Position numbers and translations under genes: made by a program. Positions 28,000 through 38,928 of a stretch of 64,000 nucleotides of DNA are shown one piece after another. The stretch lies in assembly GCA_946800325.1 (NCBI GenBank), contig OX326958.1:17944414-18008413 (forward strand). Direction: 5' to 3'. The notes under the pieces were generated by a model. The model did no database searches. It worked only from the letters and a program-made list of their open reading frames with translations, and was not told the DNA's origin. The stretch is from Luzula sylvatica (Eukaryota; Streptophyta; Magnoliopsida; Poales; Juncaceae). The first letter of the stretch is position 1. Every line of letters starts with the position of its first letter.

Positions 28000-28785
28000 G
28001 ATACAATGTGGTAGTTTTTTTTTCCGTTCTTCAATTCAATATTTGTAGAAAGCACACATTGAGTTGTGCTGATTGAGGAAAGTTATTTTGAGTAACTTTG
28101 TTTATATAGACATAATTTATGTTTTGGAAAATAGAATATAAGTTAGGATATAAATTTAAGTGCTATTACTATATTGTAGAATGATAGAACTTTTTAGTAT
28201 ACATTGTTTAAGTGACATGATTATTGTTTAATGTAGAATAATACAAATTAAAACTAAAGTATTTGTGGCCCTTTATCAATTTTTAATTACATTGATGTAT
28301 CATGATTATATTTATCTATATAGTGTAGAATAATTTATTGCAAAATAGAACTAATGTATTTGTGGCCCTATTATCTTTAGTTGAGCTACATTTTTATACA
28401 AGCAAAAAAATTGTGTGATGAATTGTAATTAGAAAATAAATACATGTGCTGTTATTAAGAGATAAATATAATTATTTAAATTAATGATCACTCCTATGTG
28501 AAGTATACAAACACGTACCAGTGACGCAACTTCATTTTAAGAACAATTGTTACTGACTACTTTGATTTTTTTTATTTCATTGTGAAATGTTCTTTTTGTT
28601 TGATGACTGAGGATAGTCAATTATGATTTCTATGCTTATGTTATAATGTGATATTGTGATATTACCTTGCTAAAGTCATCTTTTTTTTACGATATATATA
28701 ATTTAGCAATATTATAATTTGGAACAAATACTTTTTGTAGGTCGTGTAATATCACAAGAATACTTGTGATAAACAAAACGATTTA
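28000..28785. other. AT-rich spacer, no gene seen
   Basis: Contains a repeated GTAGAATAATxxAxxxxAAAACTAAxGTATTTGTGGCCCT-type phrase (about 28230 and 28320) but no ORF, RNA gene or transposon end that I can support. Confidence 0.4.
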
Positions 28786-28788
28786 ATA

Positions 28789-28819
28789 CCCCGCAGCGTA
28801 GTCGCGGGCATGATCCTAG
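28789..28819 (+). mobile_element. Helitron-like 3' terminus
   Basis: CCCCGCAGCGTAGTCGCGGG forms a short GC hairpin, followed by CATGATC and CTAG, then T. This matches the hairpin plus CTRR end of plant Helitrons, which insert between A and T. The 5' end was not located. Confidence 0.55.
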
Positions 28820-29340
28820 TACAATTATATATTTAATGCAGTTAACAATATCGAGAGTTAAAACAGTGCAGAGCCTAAAGAGTCGGTCGCATAGATGCAG
28901 ACACGGATCAACTTGCAGAGGGATCGTTTCCAATGCGTTATTCATGGTTATTAATATCGGCCGAGTTAAAAAAAACTCGGCCGAGTTGAATCGGACTCGG
29001 GCACCGCCGAGCCGAGTTTCGGCCAGATAAATCGGATTCAATTTTTTTTTTTTTTTTTTTTTAGTGATAAAGGAAGACTAAAGAAGAAATATGTGAGCTG
29101 ACAAAAAATAAGAGGGAAGAAGAAGAAGTTAATTTGTTTTGGGGAAGAAGCAAAAAAAAATGAAGAAACAACAATGGAGGAAATAAAGAATTATAAAGAA
29201 ATATGTAAAAACCTTTCCCATAATTATATTTTTTATATCTTAAATATATATATTTAATAATACTAGTGGTGAAAATAAGTCTTTTCTCATTAAATGAATA
29301 AACAATTAGATAGATTATATTTAATAATGATTCGAATACT

Positions 29341-29965
29341 TAAATTTGAATAAATTTTACTGAATATTTAATTATATTTCTTAATTATCAACATAATTGA
29401 ACGTAATAACTAAATAATGGATAATTCGGCGGGTACATTTTGGAGGAAATTAATTTTTTTATTTTTAATATCTGACACACACGTGGCACTGTTGAAAAAA
29501 TATATAAAAAAATTAAACCCCTCCAAAGTGCACCCGCCGAATTATCCATTATTTAGTTATTACGTTCAATTATGTTGATAATTAAGAAATATAATTAAAT
29601 ATTCAGTAAAATTTATTCAAATTTATGAATTCGAACAATTATTAATTACGTATTAAGTTAACAACTAACATATATTGGTTATTATTTTAATTAAATATAC
29701 TAATTTAGAACATAGATAATGTTATGGTAAAATTCGGAAACAAATACCAAATTTTATCATAACACGATCTATGTTCTAAATTAGTATATTTAATTAAAAT
29801 AATAACCAATATATGTTAGTTGTTAACTTAATACGTAATTAATAATTGTTCGAATTCATAAATTTGAATAAATTTTACTGAATATTTAATTATATTTCTT
29901 AATTATCAACATAATTGAACGTAATAACTAAATAATGGATAATTCGGCGGGTACATTTTGGAGTA
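29341..29965. repeat. Three-arm palindrome (arms ~115 and ~215 bp)
   Basis: Arm 1 (29341-29455) and arm 3 (29757-29965) are near-identical direct copies; arm 2 (29519-29740) is their reverse complement. Arms 2 and 3 are almost perfectly complementary for over 200 bp with a short spacer around ACCAAATTTTATC; arms 1 and 2 can pair over ~115 bp with a ~65-bp loop. Arm ends carry CACCCGCCGAATTATCC / GGATAATTCGGCGGGT. No coding potential. Confidence 0.88.
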
Positions 29966-30003
29966 GAATAAATTTTTTTTTTAATATCTTAGACACACAA
30001 AGT

Positions 30004-30140
30004 GCTCGACCTTTCAAAGGTCGAGCAGTTTGGGTTAATCCTGCTGATTAGGTGCTGATTAGGTGATTAAGGAATAAAAGCGCTCGACTTTTGAAAAGTC
30101 GAGCAGTTTAGCAATCTCTCGACTTTTCAAAGGTCGAGAG
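30004..30140. repeat. Three short CTCGAC hairpins
   Basis: Perfect or near-perfect stem-loops at 30004-30026 (GCTCGACC...GGTCGAGC), 30082-30104 (GCTCGACT...AGTCGAGC) and 30116-30140 (CTCTCGAC...GTCGAGAG), each closing over a TTTCAAA or TTTTGAAA turn. A decayed relative lies near 34461-34490. Confidence 0.7.
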
Positions 30141-30730
30141 TGTTATTTCCCAAATTTTGAAACTAGTTGGTCTATTTTTGGTAATACGAAACTTATTTGG
30201 TCTAAACAGTAAAATTTGCCAATTTTCATATATATCCATGTACAAGTATAAGTATACCCCATAAAATTATATCATGGATATTCTTACAAAATAAATAATA
30301 TTAGGCATAAACACACACCATAAAAATTATATCATGAATATTCTTATAAAATAAATACAAAATAATAATGTGAATACATTTCTTGGATTTATTTTTTAAT
30401 TATACTTAATTCATGTATAACTAATTGATGATATATGTAACATGTATAAGTTTATAAAAATTATATCATGAATACATTTTTTAATTATACTTGATTCATG
30501 TTGGTTATGCAATATAATTTTTTTAATATAGTAATTTGGGTTTTATGAGTTGAATTAGTGTGTATCGTGTTTATGAATGTTTATTTATTTTTAAAATATT
30601 TTTTTTATTTTTTCCGATTTTCTTATTAACAATTCGATTTTTTTTTGAGTCGGCCGAGTTTTGTCCGAGTCGACTGAGTCCCGAGTCTCCAGACCCAACC
30701 GAGTCCGATATTAATAACCATGGCGTTATT

Positions 30731-33160
30731 AAAATAATTTGATATATAATACTAATTATTTTGTTATATTTGTAAACGTATTTATAATTTGTAGGTTGGT
30801 TGCAAATGGGTGATCAAGTGGTTAAGAGACGACTTGAACTGACGTTTTAGGTCTACTTATTTTTATTGATCTTAATTTGAAATCAAAAGCAATGAGATTG
30901 ACGGATATTTATAGAGCTATTGTTGACTTTGATACGATATCAATTTGTCTTTGATTTTCCATTTATTGCAGGATAAGTACAAAGTTTTGTCCAATTAATA
31001 TGACCATGCTTGAAAATGTTAAAATGATTTAAAAATCTATGCTTGCAGAAAATTTTCACATAATCAACGCCGAATGCTGCTCTATGGTAATAATATGACG
31101 AGTTTTGTCTCAATATTTTTTTGATTTATAATACAAATATACATTTCGGGACAATTTTGTGGTTTTTTTTTTCTGGATGTGCAACTTTTCTGATGAAATT
31201 AAATAGTATCATGATATATAATTTTTTGGTAAGCAAGACTTTACATTCTAAGTATAAACAACAATAACAAAATTGAAAGATAAATCAAAATCCAGAGATG
31301 AATACTTTTCTCATAAGCTCATGAAATTATTTTACTTATCTCAAAACAAACAAATTTGGATCCTGAAGAGCCGTTTCCTTAAGTTCATCCACAGTTCATG
31401 GGGACATCTCTATCTTTACTGATAGCATGCATCATCTTCATCATTGTTTGTCCCTTTATGCAATAATCAAGGAGAAAATTCATTCCATTCTAAAATACAG
31501 AATATTCAATAAACATATTTTCTCATTCATATTTCTTATATTATTGCATTAAAGCCTTGTTTTGAAGAAATTAACAATGTGATTAAAATAAACACAAGTG
31601 TCATATTTCATATAATGAAATTTCTTAAAAAAAAAATAATAATCGTTTTAGTACATTGTAGAATAAATACCCACAGATCATTGCAGATATTATTCTAGTC
31701 TTTTGAAATCCCCTTAAAATCAAAGCTATTATTTTCAAAAGAATACAAAAATGTCCCTGCATTAAGCTGTAGTGCTGTTTGTCCAGCTCTGAAAAAAGAG
31801 GGTCTCTGAATTGCACAAAATGTTCCTAACCTGGCGGGTTCGGTACGGTAACACTTATTTGTCTCTTTCAATTAAAGAACATGTACATAAGTGTGACCAA
31901 TTGAACTCTAAGTTCGTAACAGCCTCGACTACCCATTAGCCCTAATATCGATCATTTTGATTCAAAAACTTTGCTCCTCCCATAATGATATAATAAGCAC
32001 AACAAATTTTACAAAATTGTATACAAATAAAATTACCGTTTGAAGTGTGTATTTACTAAAGGAATGCAAACACCACGTTTGTTGTCGAGTTGCTCCATTG
32101 GACCATTATGTCATCGCTCGAAACTTCACTGCTTGTGTTCTTTCCTCCATTTTTTTCTTTCGAGAACCGGAACCGTACCAGTTTCTGTTTTGAAAATACC
32201 TCTCAAAAAAATGGAAATATGAAATATACCTCTCGAAATCCTGAAAATTTCAAAAATATCTCACTAAAATATGAAATATGAAAAATTCAAAAATAACTCC
32301 ATTAAAAATGGAAGTTTCTTATACACCCTTCTAAAATATGAAAATTAAAGAAAAAACCTCATAAAACCAAAAAATATCGCACACACTTTTCAAAAATATT
32401 AAAATAAAAAAAACTCGTAAACCTGAAAAATATCAAATACGCCCCTCTACAAGCGGGAATACGTTGTACAATCCGAAAATATCAAATATACCCTTGAACC
32501 AAATTTGGCAAAATATTAAAATATCAAAAATACCCCTCTAAAAGAAGAAATATTAGAAAATACCTTTATAATAACTGCAAATATCAAATATATCTCTCCA
32601 AAACCTGAGAAATTCAAAAATACCCATCTAAAATCTGAATATATGAAATATAACCTTAAAAATATGAATTTCAAAAATAACCTTATAAAACCCGGAAATA
32701 TGGAATATGCCCCTCAAAATTTGAGAATTTGAGAAAAGCATTGTAAAACCTGAAAATACTAAATAGACCCTTCTAAAATCTGAAAATTTTAAAAAAAGTG
32801 CACCGAGAGAATTGTAAATCTACACCGTCCGATATTGCATCATCGAAACCCGAGAAAACTGCAGACACAATTAATTAATTTAAAAATGGAATAACATATA
32901 TTTTATTGTAAACCTGAAAATACCAAATAGACCCTGATTTTTTCCACACCTATTAAAAACCAAAAAAAATATCAAATTAATAATAAAAAATTAAATGACG
33001 AATCAAATTAAAAAAATAAGCGATAAAAGATTCAAAGAGAAAATACCGAGTTCTTTATAACCGACCCAATCATATTTTTCCCACCACTAGCCTACGTTAA
33101 AAAGAACACGAGTAAATATATTTTATTGTAAATCTTTTAATTAATAAAAGAAGATTTAAC
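30731..33160. other. AT-rich stretch with possible minus-strand exon remnants
   Basis: Mostly AT-rich. On minus, a piece at about 31397-31495 reads MNFLLDYCIKGQTMMKMM then HAISKDRDVPMNCG after a TATTTTAG acceptor-like site; another at about 31680-31795, after CTCTTTTTTCAG, reads AGQTALQLNAGTFLYSFE. They look like exons of a decayed or captured gene, but I cannot name it. 32200-32960 is a degenerate ~40-bp repeat of AAAATATCAAATACCCCTCT type. Confidence 0.3.
32200..32960. repeat. Degenerate ~40-bp repeat (ACCTGAAAATATCAAATA type)
   Basis: About fifteen loose copies of a phrase combining CCTGAAAAT, ATCAAATA and CCCTCTAAAA. Period is irregular. Similar phrases recur at 33510-33600 and 35880-36000. 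Origin unknown. Confidence 0.5.
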
Positions 33161-33354
33161 CGTTTCTCTCCATTCGACAGAACCGTCTTGATTCTGACCA
33201 CCTATGTGAGTCCAGCGACACCTGAATCCATTTTTGCCTAAGTCCTCTCCATTCTCTCTGTACCAGGTACTCCCATCCTCGCTGGTACCGCCTTCCTTCA
33301 CCACTTCATCGAGCATGTTTATTCCCCAATTCTTCTCACTCGCAGTCCCAGTAT
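33161..33354 (-). pseudogene. ESV1/LESV-like (starch-binding, Trp-rich) exon
   Basis: On the minus strand an exon starts after TTCAATTTAG, reads DTGTASEKNWGINMLDE, contains GGTSEDGSTWYRENGED and GFRCRWTHIGG, and ends EWRET at a GTTAAA donor. The 194-bp length keeps phase. From memory of the family this matches the region before the Trp-rich repeats of EARLY STARVATION 1 / LIKE ESV proteins, plastid starch-surface proteins. The Trp-rich exons that should follow are not found to the left, so it is a fragment or captured exon. Family assignment is moderately sure. Confidence 0.55.
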
Positions 33355-34062
33355 CTAAATTGAAATTTTTTACAAATTAGCCATTGTGAAATTACGACAT
33401 TGAAAGAAAGGAACCCAGGGGATGTAAATGAGGACCTCGTTTTAAGGGAGTGTCGTGGGATTGAGGAACTCAGTTCTTCGGAGTTCGGACTACAGTGCAA
33501 GTGAGAATACCCCTGAATCTGAAAATACTCCTGAATTATCTGACAAAACCTCTGAAAATATCAAAACTACCCTCAAATTTTATTATTAATTTTACAAAAT
33601 ATTAAAGTTATAAAATATTAATTTATTTACATGCAGCGCAATTAAAATTATCATGTCCTTTATTGTATTGTCCAAAGAATTTTTCTTTATTGAATTGCAA
33701 CTACTATTCTTTGATAATAATGCATTAAATTTCGAGTATTGGAGAGAGGGGTAACTGATTTCAATTAAATTTCGAAATTGCTAACCTAAGAGGCTCCAAA
33801 AAAATGATTAAAAATGTATACCTAGATAGCAAAGGAGAAGGCAAGCAATTACCGCCAATTGAATGAAATGGTTTGAACACACGAATCTCATCAAAAGAGG
33901 AGACTTTGCGGAACCCAATATTAGTACCACTCTCTTTTCAGCCTACAAGGAATACGAAAAGAACAGCCCCGCAAGATCTATCCTGACAAATCGGAAGAAA
34001 AGAGCGGAGAAGGGAATAACGACCGAGAAGAGAAAGAGGAGTGGAAAGAGACCGATAAGTAC

Positions 34063-34181
34063 CTGAATCTGAGGAGGCACCGTTCTGTTTGAGGCACAGA
34101 AGCGTTGCGCGAGGCGTGAAGAGATGGCTTCCTTATGTGCGAGGCATGAGGCATTGGGAAGCCTTCCTTCTGTGCTAGCAT
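34063..34181 (-). pseudogene. Exon-1-like ORF with transit-peptide composition
   Basis: From ATG at 34181 the minus strand reads MLAQKEGFPMPHASHIRK and continues basic and Ser-rich to CAG|GTACTT at 34063, a strong donor. It lies ~700 bp upstream of the ESV1/LESV-like exon on the same strand, where a plastid-targeting first exon would belong. The link is an inference; an overlapping longer frame from 34251 is equally open. Confidence 0.3.
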
Positions 34182-34545
34182 TAAGAAATGGGGAGGAAGC
34201 CTTTCCTTTCTGGGAGATGTAATGAAATGTAATGAAAGAGATGGGAAGCAATCTTCAGAGATTGAAATATTTAATTAGAGTTGAGCAACCGTTCGAAATC
34301 CGATTTAAATATGGTTGGACAGGAAAAATGACGTGGCAGCATGTAATTTGAGAAAAGTGTTTGTAAAATATTATATTAGGATTAATTAGGATTAATTAGA
34401 GGAGTGGTAATTAGTGCAGTTGGAATGTTAAAAAAGATTAAATCGAAAATTGTACATCCTCTCGACTTTTCACTTTTGAAAAATCGAGGACGTTAGTTAT
34501 GTAAAATTCAAACTTTGTTGTCCATTTCAATAAACTAACGTTTTA

Positions 34546-34563
34546 CCCGCGCAATTGCGCGGG
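34546..34563 (-). mobile_element. Helitron-like hairpin end (CCCGCGCAATTGCGCGGG)
   Basis: A perfect 18-bp palindrome. Read on minus it is followed by TAAAACGTTAG and T, close to the hairpin plus CTRR end of Helitrons, though the last four bases are TTAG and not the consensus. Gene fragments lie on its 5' side (to the right) on the same strand. Confidence 0.4.
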
Positions 34564-34835
34564 GTTGATTTTTTTTTCTCTTGTTTTTAATTTTCTTTTT
34601 CGTAATTTTTTTGGTTGTCAAAGTTGTATATTTGTTGTGTAGTTAGTTTGGTTTTCATCAAGGACATGTATTGCTTGCAAGTTATGTGTATCATTGTATT
34701 ATTCTTTTCTTCATAGCTCCATACGTTGTTCAACGACTTCTATCATTTATGTATGAAATAATAAACATCCAAAAAATTTAAAACCTTTTGAAAAAAAATT
34801 TAAACACAAAATAGGTTGAACAACTTGTATCTTCT

Positions 34836-35015
34836 TGATCACGATTTCTAGAACTCACTTCTCTTAGAAAACCTTTTCGCCCTTGCACTGAGGAGACATA
34901 TCTTTGCGCCGATCGTCTCGCCTGTCTCCTTGCAATCATTACACGTTTGTTGCATTTGCTGAATCGTTCCTGGACCAAGCTGTTGAACCGAGACCTTTGT
35001 GAAGGTTCCAAAAAA
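34836..35015 (-). pseudogene. DnaJ/Hsp40 (ANJ1-type) zinc-finger exon, broken
   Basis: Minus strand reads GTFTKVSVQQLGPGTIQQMQ then QTCNDCKETGETI, matching the Gly-rich/Cys-rich centre of plant type-I DnaJ proteins. A frameshift follows; in the next frame PQCKGEKVF, then *EK*VLEIVI fits the family's VVQEKKVLEVHV with two stops. Only part of the four CXXCXGXG motifs is present, some altered. It is an exon-sized, non-functional fragment. Confidence 0.75.
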
Positions 35016-35236
35016 CCTTCCGAATTGCTACAATTTTCAGAAAGGAAAAAGTATTGCTAAAAATTCCTGAAAAAGGTTGATAATTATAAAAAACGCATTA
35101 AAATGCTGAAAATTTTATATCATGCATGCCCCTAAAAATTAAAGAAACCTAAAATTTCTGAAAAAAAACTGATATTATTTTAAACGAAAAAGAATTTTAA
35201 ATTAAAAAAAATATCAGTTTTCAAAAAGTACAAAAA

Positions 35237-35347
35237 CAGTTCTCATTTTGAGAGTTGTAAAAAGCAGTTTAAACAGTTCTCATTTTGAGAGTTGTAAAAA
35301 GCAGTTTAAACAGTTCTCATTTTGAGAGTTGTAAAAAGCAGTTTAAA
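35237..35347. repeat. 37-bp minisatellite, 3 perfect copies
   Basis: CAGTTCTCATTTTGAGAGTT begins at 35237, 35274 and 35311. Each unit also contains the small inverted motif CTCATTTTGAG. No gene context. Confidence 0.9.
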
Positions 35348-36302
35348 ATTATACATACAATAAGAAGTAAATTTCTTTTTTGCGTTTTGAAATAAATAAA
35401 ATTAAATATACAAACAAACAGTTTAAGAAATTAAAAATTGGAAAAAAAAAACTATATTGAAATTAAGAGAGAATGATTTCCCAATTAGCATGAACGAAGA
35501 AATTTGAAAAAGAACTTTTTAAATATAAAAATATCGAAAATAGCCCTGTAGATTCTAAAAATTTGAAAAAAATAAAAGAATATCCTCTTAAATTCAGGAA
35601 ACATCCAACAGATTCAAAAAATGTTAGAACATAGGAATATTTCAAATATTAAGAAACTTTATGGCACCCAGTGCAAATTATATAAAAAATTGGAGGATCA
35701 ATTCTTAAAAATGAATCTTTACAGAGAATAATTTCCAAGAAATAGCTTGCTAAAATTTGAAAGCACGTTTTAAGAAGACATTATCACTATCGGTATATCT
35801 TACGGAGATGACGAAGGGCGAAAAAATTAAACCTAAAAGCTAGCAAGTTACTACAAAAAAAAATTCAATTTCATGTATACCTCCTTAATTTCAAAATATC
35901 ACATATCTATGTATATATCTTCAAAATATATTTGTATAAAAAAACATTTCAGGTATACCCCTGCTTAAGTTCAAAATATCACATATATCCCTATGAAATG
36001 TCCTTTTAAAACCAACGTTGAAAAAAAATGATTTGTACCCCTCGGAAAAAACAAAACATAACATGTTGTTTACAAATTTACAATAAAAACAAACATGAAA
36101 TTTCATGTATACCCTTTAAATAGTCTTGAGGGACGTTCACAGTGTCGAAATCAACTTCTTTGTCCTCTTTTTGGTTTGATTTGTACGGGTCGTAGAATGA
36201 CCGTCCTGTCCTCGTTCTCTGATTGTGAAAGGGGGAATATGAGGGGCATTTTGGTCAAATAGAAGAATTAAATGGATGGGTGGGTGGCTATTTGAGATAT
36301 AC
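35348..36302. other. AT-rich spacer, nothing supported
   Basis: Only short unconserved frames. 35870-36000 repeats the phrase TATACCCCTxxTTxAATTTCAAAATATCACATAT twice. No transposon end or RNA gene recognised. Confidence 0.4.
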
Positions 36303-36449
36303 CTTTTTCAACTGGACTTCGCTGATGTTTTCGATTTTTTCGAGGATTACGCTGCAAACTTCGCAAACGTCTCCGAATTCGTCGTGTCGTTTTGATTTGT
36401 GTTAACATATATCTTCTTCTTCTTTTTCTTTGTCCTTCTCCTCGGCAAC
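36303..36449 (-). pseudogene. Acidic exon of an unrecognised gene, one stop
   Basis: After TTGTTTGAG the minus strand reads VAEEKDKEKEEEDIC, a stop, then HKSKRHDEFGDVCEVC and SVILEKIENISEVQLKK up to a GTATAT donor. It is exactly 49 codons in one frame with acceptor and donor at its ends, so it is probably a real exon with a single nonsense change. Protein unknown. Confidence 0.4.
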
Positions 36450-36522
36450 CTCAAACAAATAATCAAAAGTTAAGGGGCACAATTGCAGAAAGTCGGAAAC
36501 ACAAAAAAATCATTACCTTGTA

Positions 36523-36675
36523 TCATTGCATGGCCAAGGCCATGTCTTTACACAGATGGTCGAAATCATGGGTCTCGGGCTCCTCCATTTCAACCTCGTG
36601 GGGGGCCTCGAATGGAGAGGATGTGTCGCTGGCCTCGGGCTCCATTTCTGGAGAGCCCTCAACTGGACACTCCAT
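36523..36675 (-). CDS. Small acidic ORF (50 aa), probable captured exon
   Basis: Starts MECPVEGSPEMEPEAS and ends CKDMALAMQ-stop, with a GTAATG donor-like site six bases past the stop. It lies 70 bp upstream of the acidic exon at 36303-36449 on the same strand and has the same composition, so both may derive from one gene. Unusually codon-like for this AT-rich region. No family recognised. Confidence 0.35.
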   Translation of the reverse strand: MECPVEGSPEMEPEASDTSSPFEAPHEVEMEEPETHDFDHLCKDMALAMQ

Positions 36676-36779
36676 TTTGTAAAGTTATCGATTCTATTTC
36701 GCTGAAAGGTTTGGGTCAAATTTCCTCGAAACCTAAGATTAAAATGTTGTAAATGTAATAAAATTATTATAAATTTATA

Positions 36780-37998
36780 TATTTGCAGTATCGTACGGCT
36801 TTTCTGTTCACATTTTTAGGAGTGGCTTCGTTTATTGAATCTTTTATGTCTTCACATTTCACGTCTTTTCTTCGCGTGTCTAAAAAACAGCAAACAAATA
36901 TTATTAGAATTGAAAAAAAAAATGTGAAATGTAAATTTTTAATTATTATTGGACTTATTTACAAAATGAACAAATAATTAATGACATAATTAGTTAAAAT
37001 CCAAAATTAGCAATAACAATAACAAAAATTGAACCAAAAACCCAATAACGAAAAGAAATAACAAACAATTTAAGGAAACAGCGAAACCTGGCAGCGACCT
37101 GGTGGCGAACTGGCGGCGACAATTGGCAGCTTCATTAGAGTGCTGAATTAGTTTCAATTATACTTGTATTCGAAGCAGTAAGCAACCTGAAATTAGAACA
37201 CATAATTTGCAATTTTAATCAACAATTATCGAACCAAATCGTGATTTAGAAGTGCCACGACCGTGGATGCGCGAAACAAAGTTTTCAGTGTAGGTTGATG
37301 CGTTAAATTCGTTTTCGGATCCCGAGTCGGGGGAATCTTTTTGCAGGACCGTTTGAGCAACAGGTACGCTGTTCGCTACTGGTTCTTTGTCTAATCCCGA
37401 GCCCAAAATTCTGTTGTGTTCTTCTGAACCCGACCGTTAAGTAGCTGTGCTAAAGCCGAACCAGTTAGGGAGATTTCATGATTTTTGCCATCTTCCAACG
37501 AAGCGCTGTCTGTTTCTCTCTCTGGTGATTTGTTCAAGTCTGCATGCGGTGGCTCTATTGTTCGCTTCGCCCCCTTCTGAAGAATCCATCTCTAAAGATG
37601 AACACCCACCTATTGCCAACGACAAAAGTTAATTGCCTTCTCCAGTTTCTTCTTGCCAAAAAATCTTCTTCTGTCGCAAAGTACGGCCTCTTCTCTTGTG
37701 AAATACATATTTAACCAAAACTCAACAACATAATTTTGTAAGATCCAATAAATTACTCTGAATTGAACAAAAATGAAGTAAACAATGTACAATAACAAAA
37801 GGAGGTGAAAAAATAGGGCAAAAGAAGAACTGACCTTCACTGTGAAAATCGGCACCCTCTACTCCCATAAATTACACGATCAATTTGAGGAAGAAATAAC
37901 CCCAAACACAAATTATTGATGAGATCCATCAAACGAACAAAAATCAATAAAGGAAGTGGAATGATCGTCAAAAAGATTGGGCGTGAATGAGGAGAGAA
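36780..37998. other. Mixed segment with unassigned short ORFs
   Basis: Minus-strand frames at 37406-37215 (MGSGLDKEPVANSV..., polar) and around 37600-37490 (MDSSEGGEANNRATAC...) have balanced codon use compared with the AT-rich surroundings, but I recognise neither. The rest (36780-37200, 37650-37990) shows no feature. Confidence 0.25.
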
Positions 37999-38029
37999 AG
38001 AGACGCCACTCTTTCACCTCTTCCTTTAC
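37999..38029. repeat. 31-bp direct repeat, left copy
   Basis: AGAGACGCCACTCTTTCACC continuing to CTTCCTTTAC. The identical 31 bp recur at 38929-38959, bracketing about 900 bp. Confidence 0.9.
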
Positions 38030-38928
38030 CTAGGGATGTCAATGGGGCGGGTCGGGGTCGGGGCAAGTACTCCCCATACCCGTCCCGCCTTTCGCGGGGA
38101 TTCCCCGCCCCAAATCCCGTTTAGTTCACGGGCAAATTTTATGCCCCATCCCCGTCCCGCGGGGATCCCCGTCCCCGTTGGGAACCCCATGACCAGCCAA
38201 ATTCACATAAAAATCAAAAATTTATTTTATTTAATACTTAAAAATAATTACTTGAATCTAAAATATCATAGAAATTACATTTCAAAGAAACATAAAAAAG
38301 AACAACCAAATATCATTTTTTAAACCATTCAATATATCATTCAAACTTAATACAATTATTACTCAAATTCTAGAACATAAAATATGACAAACATAAATGT
38401 CTTTTGAAAATTTTACAAAAAAAAAATGACATTTAACTTTAGCCATTTAAGGACCTTATGACGTGCTTGCTTCGACATGTGTCTTGATCTACATTAACAA
38501 ATAAGAATATGATACAAAGTTAATAATATATATTGTGATATTAGAACTATTTACCAAGGATTATATTTAGATTACCTCATCATCTTCATCCGCATCACAG
38601 AAAAAATATGGTACTTGAAATTACACATAGATGAAAAATATGAACATGAATTGAATCATGATAAGAAACATATCAAACAAAAATATGTACATATTTATAG
38701 AAATTATAATTTTTCAAAAGGCAAGATATAATTTAAATAAAGTAAGAAAATATAACTAGAGGGAAGAACATAGAACATAAACTATAATGTAAATTGAAAA
38801 ATTGACAATATAGAAATTATCAATAATATGGAAAGTAAACAAATATAAAGTAAATTTTCAAAAGGCAAGATATAATTTATAATTTTTTAAAAGGACAAGT
38901 ACATATTTAGAATTTTTTTAAACTAACT
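38030..38928. mobile_element. ~0.9-kb insertion between 31-bp repeats, hAT-like left end
   Basis: Starts CTAGGGATGTCAATGGGGCG, the common left end of plant hAT-type elements with GGGCGGGG/CCCCGTCCC-rich subterminal DNA, but the expected mirrored right end is absent. The remainder is AT-rich without ORF. The 31-bp flanking repeat is far longer than an 8-bp hAT duplication, so this is either a truncated hAT element fixed by a repair event or a different class. Confidence 0.5.

Larger units (their letters stand above)
28943..30722. mobile_element. hAT-like non-autonomous element, 1.78 kb
   Basis: Perfect 18-bp terminal inverted repeats (CATGGTTATTAATATCGG at 28943 and its complement ending at 30722), extended imperfectly through CGGCCGAGTT/AACTCGGCCG text, and an 8-bp duplication GCGTTATT (28935-28942 and 30723-30730). 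8-bp duplications are typical of the hAT superfamily. No transposase. Subterminal DNA is rich in CCGAGT words; the interior carries the giant palindrome and small hairpins listed separately. Confidence 0.82.

Noticed and set aside
28836..29030. Opposing ORFs across the Helitron-like end and hAT border
   Set aside because: They cross a transposon boundary and have no recognisable domain.
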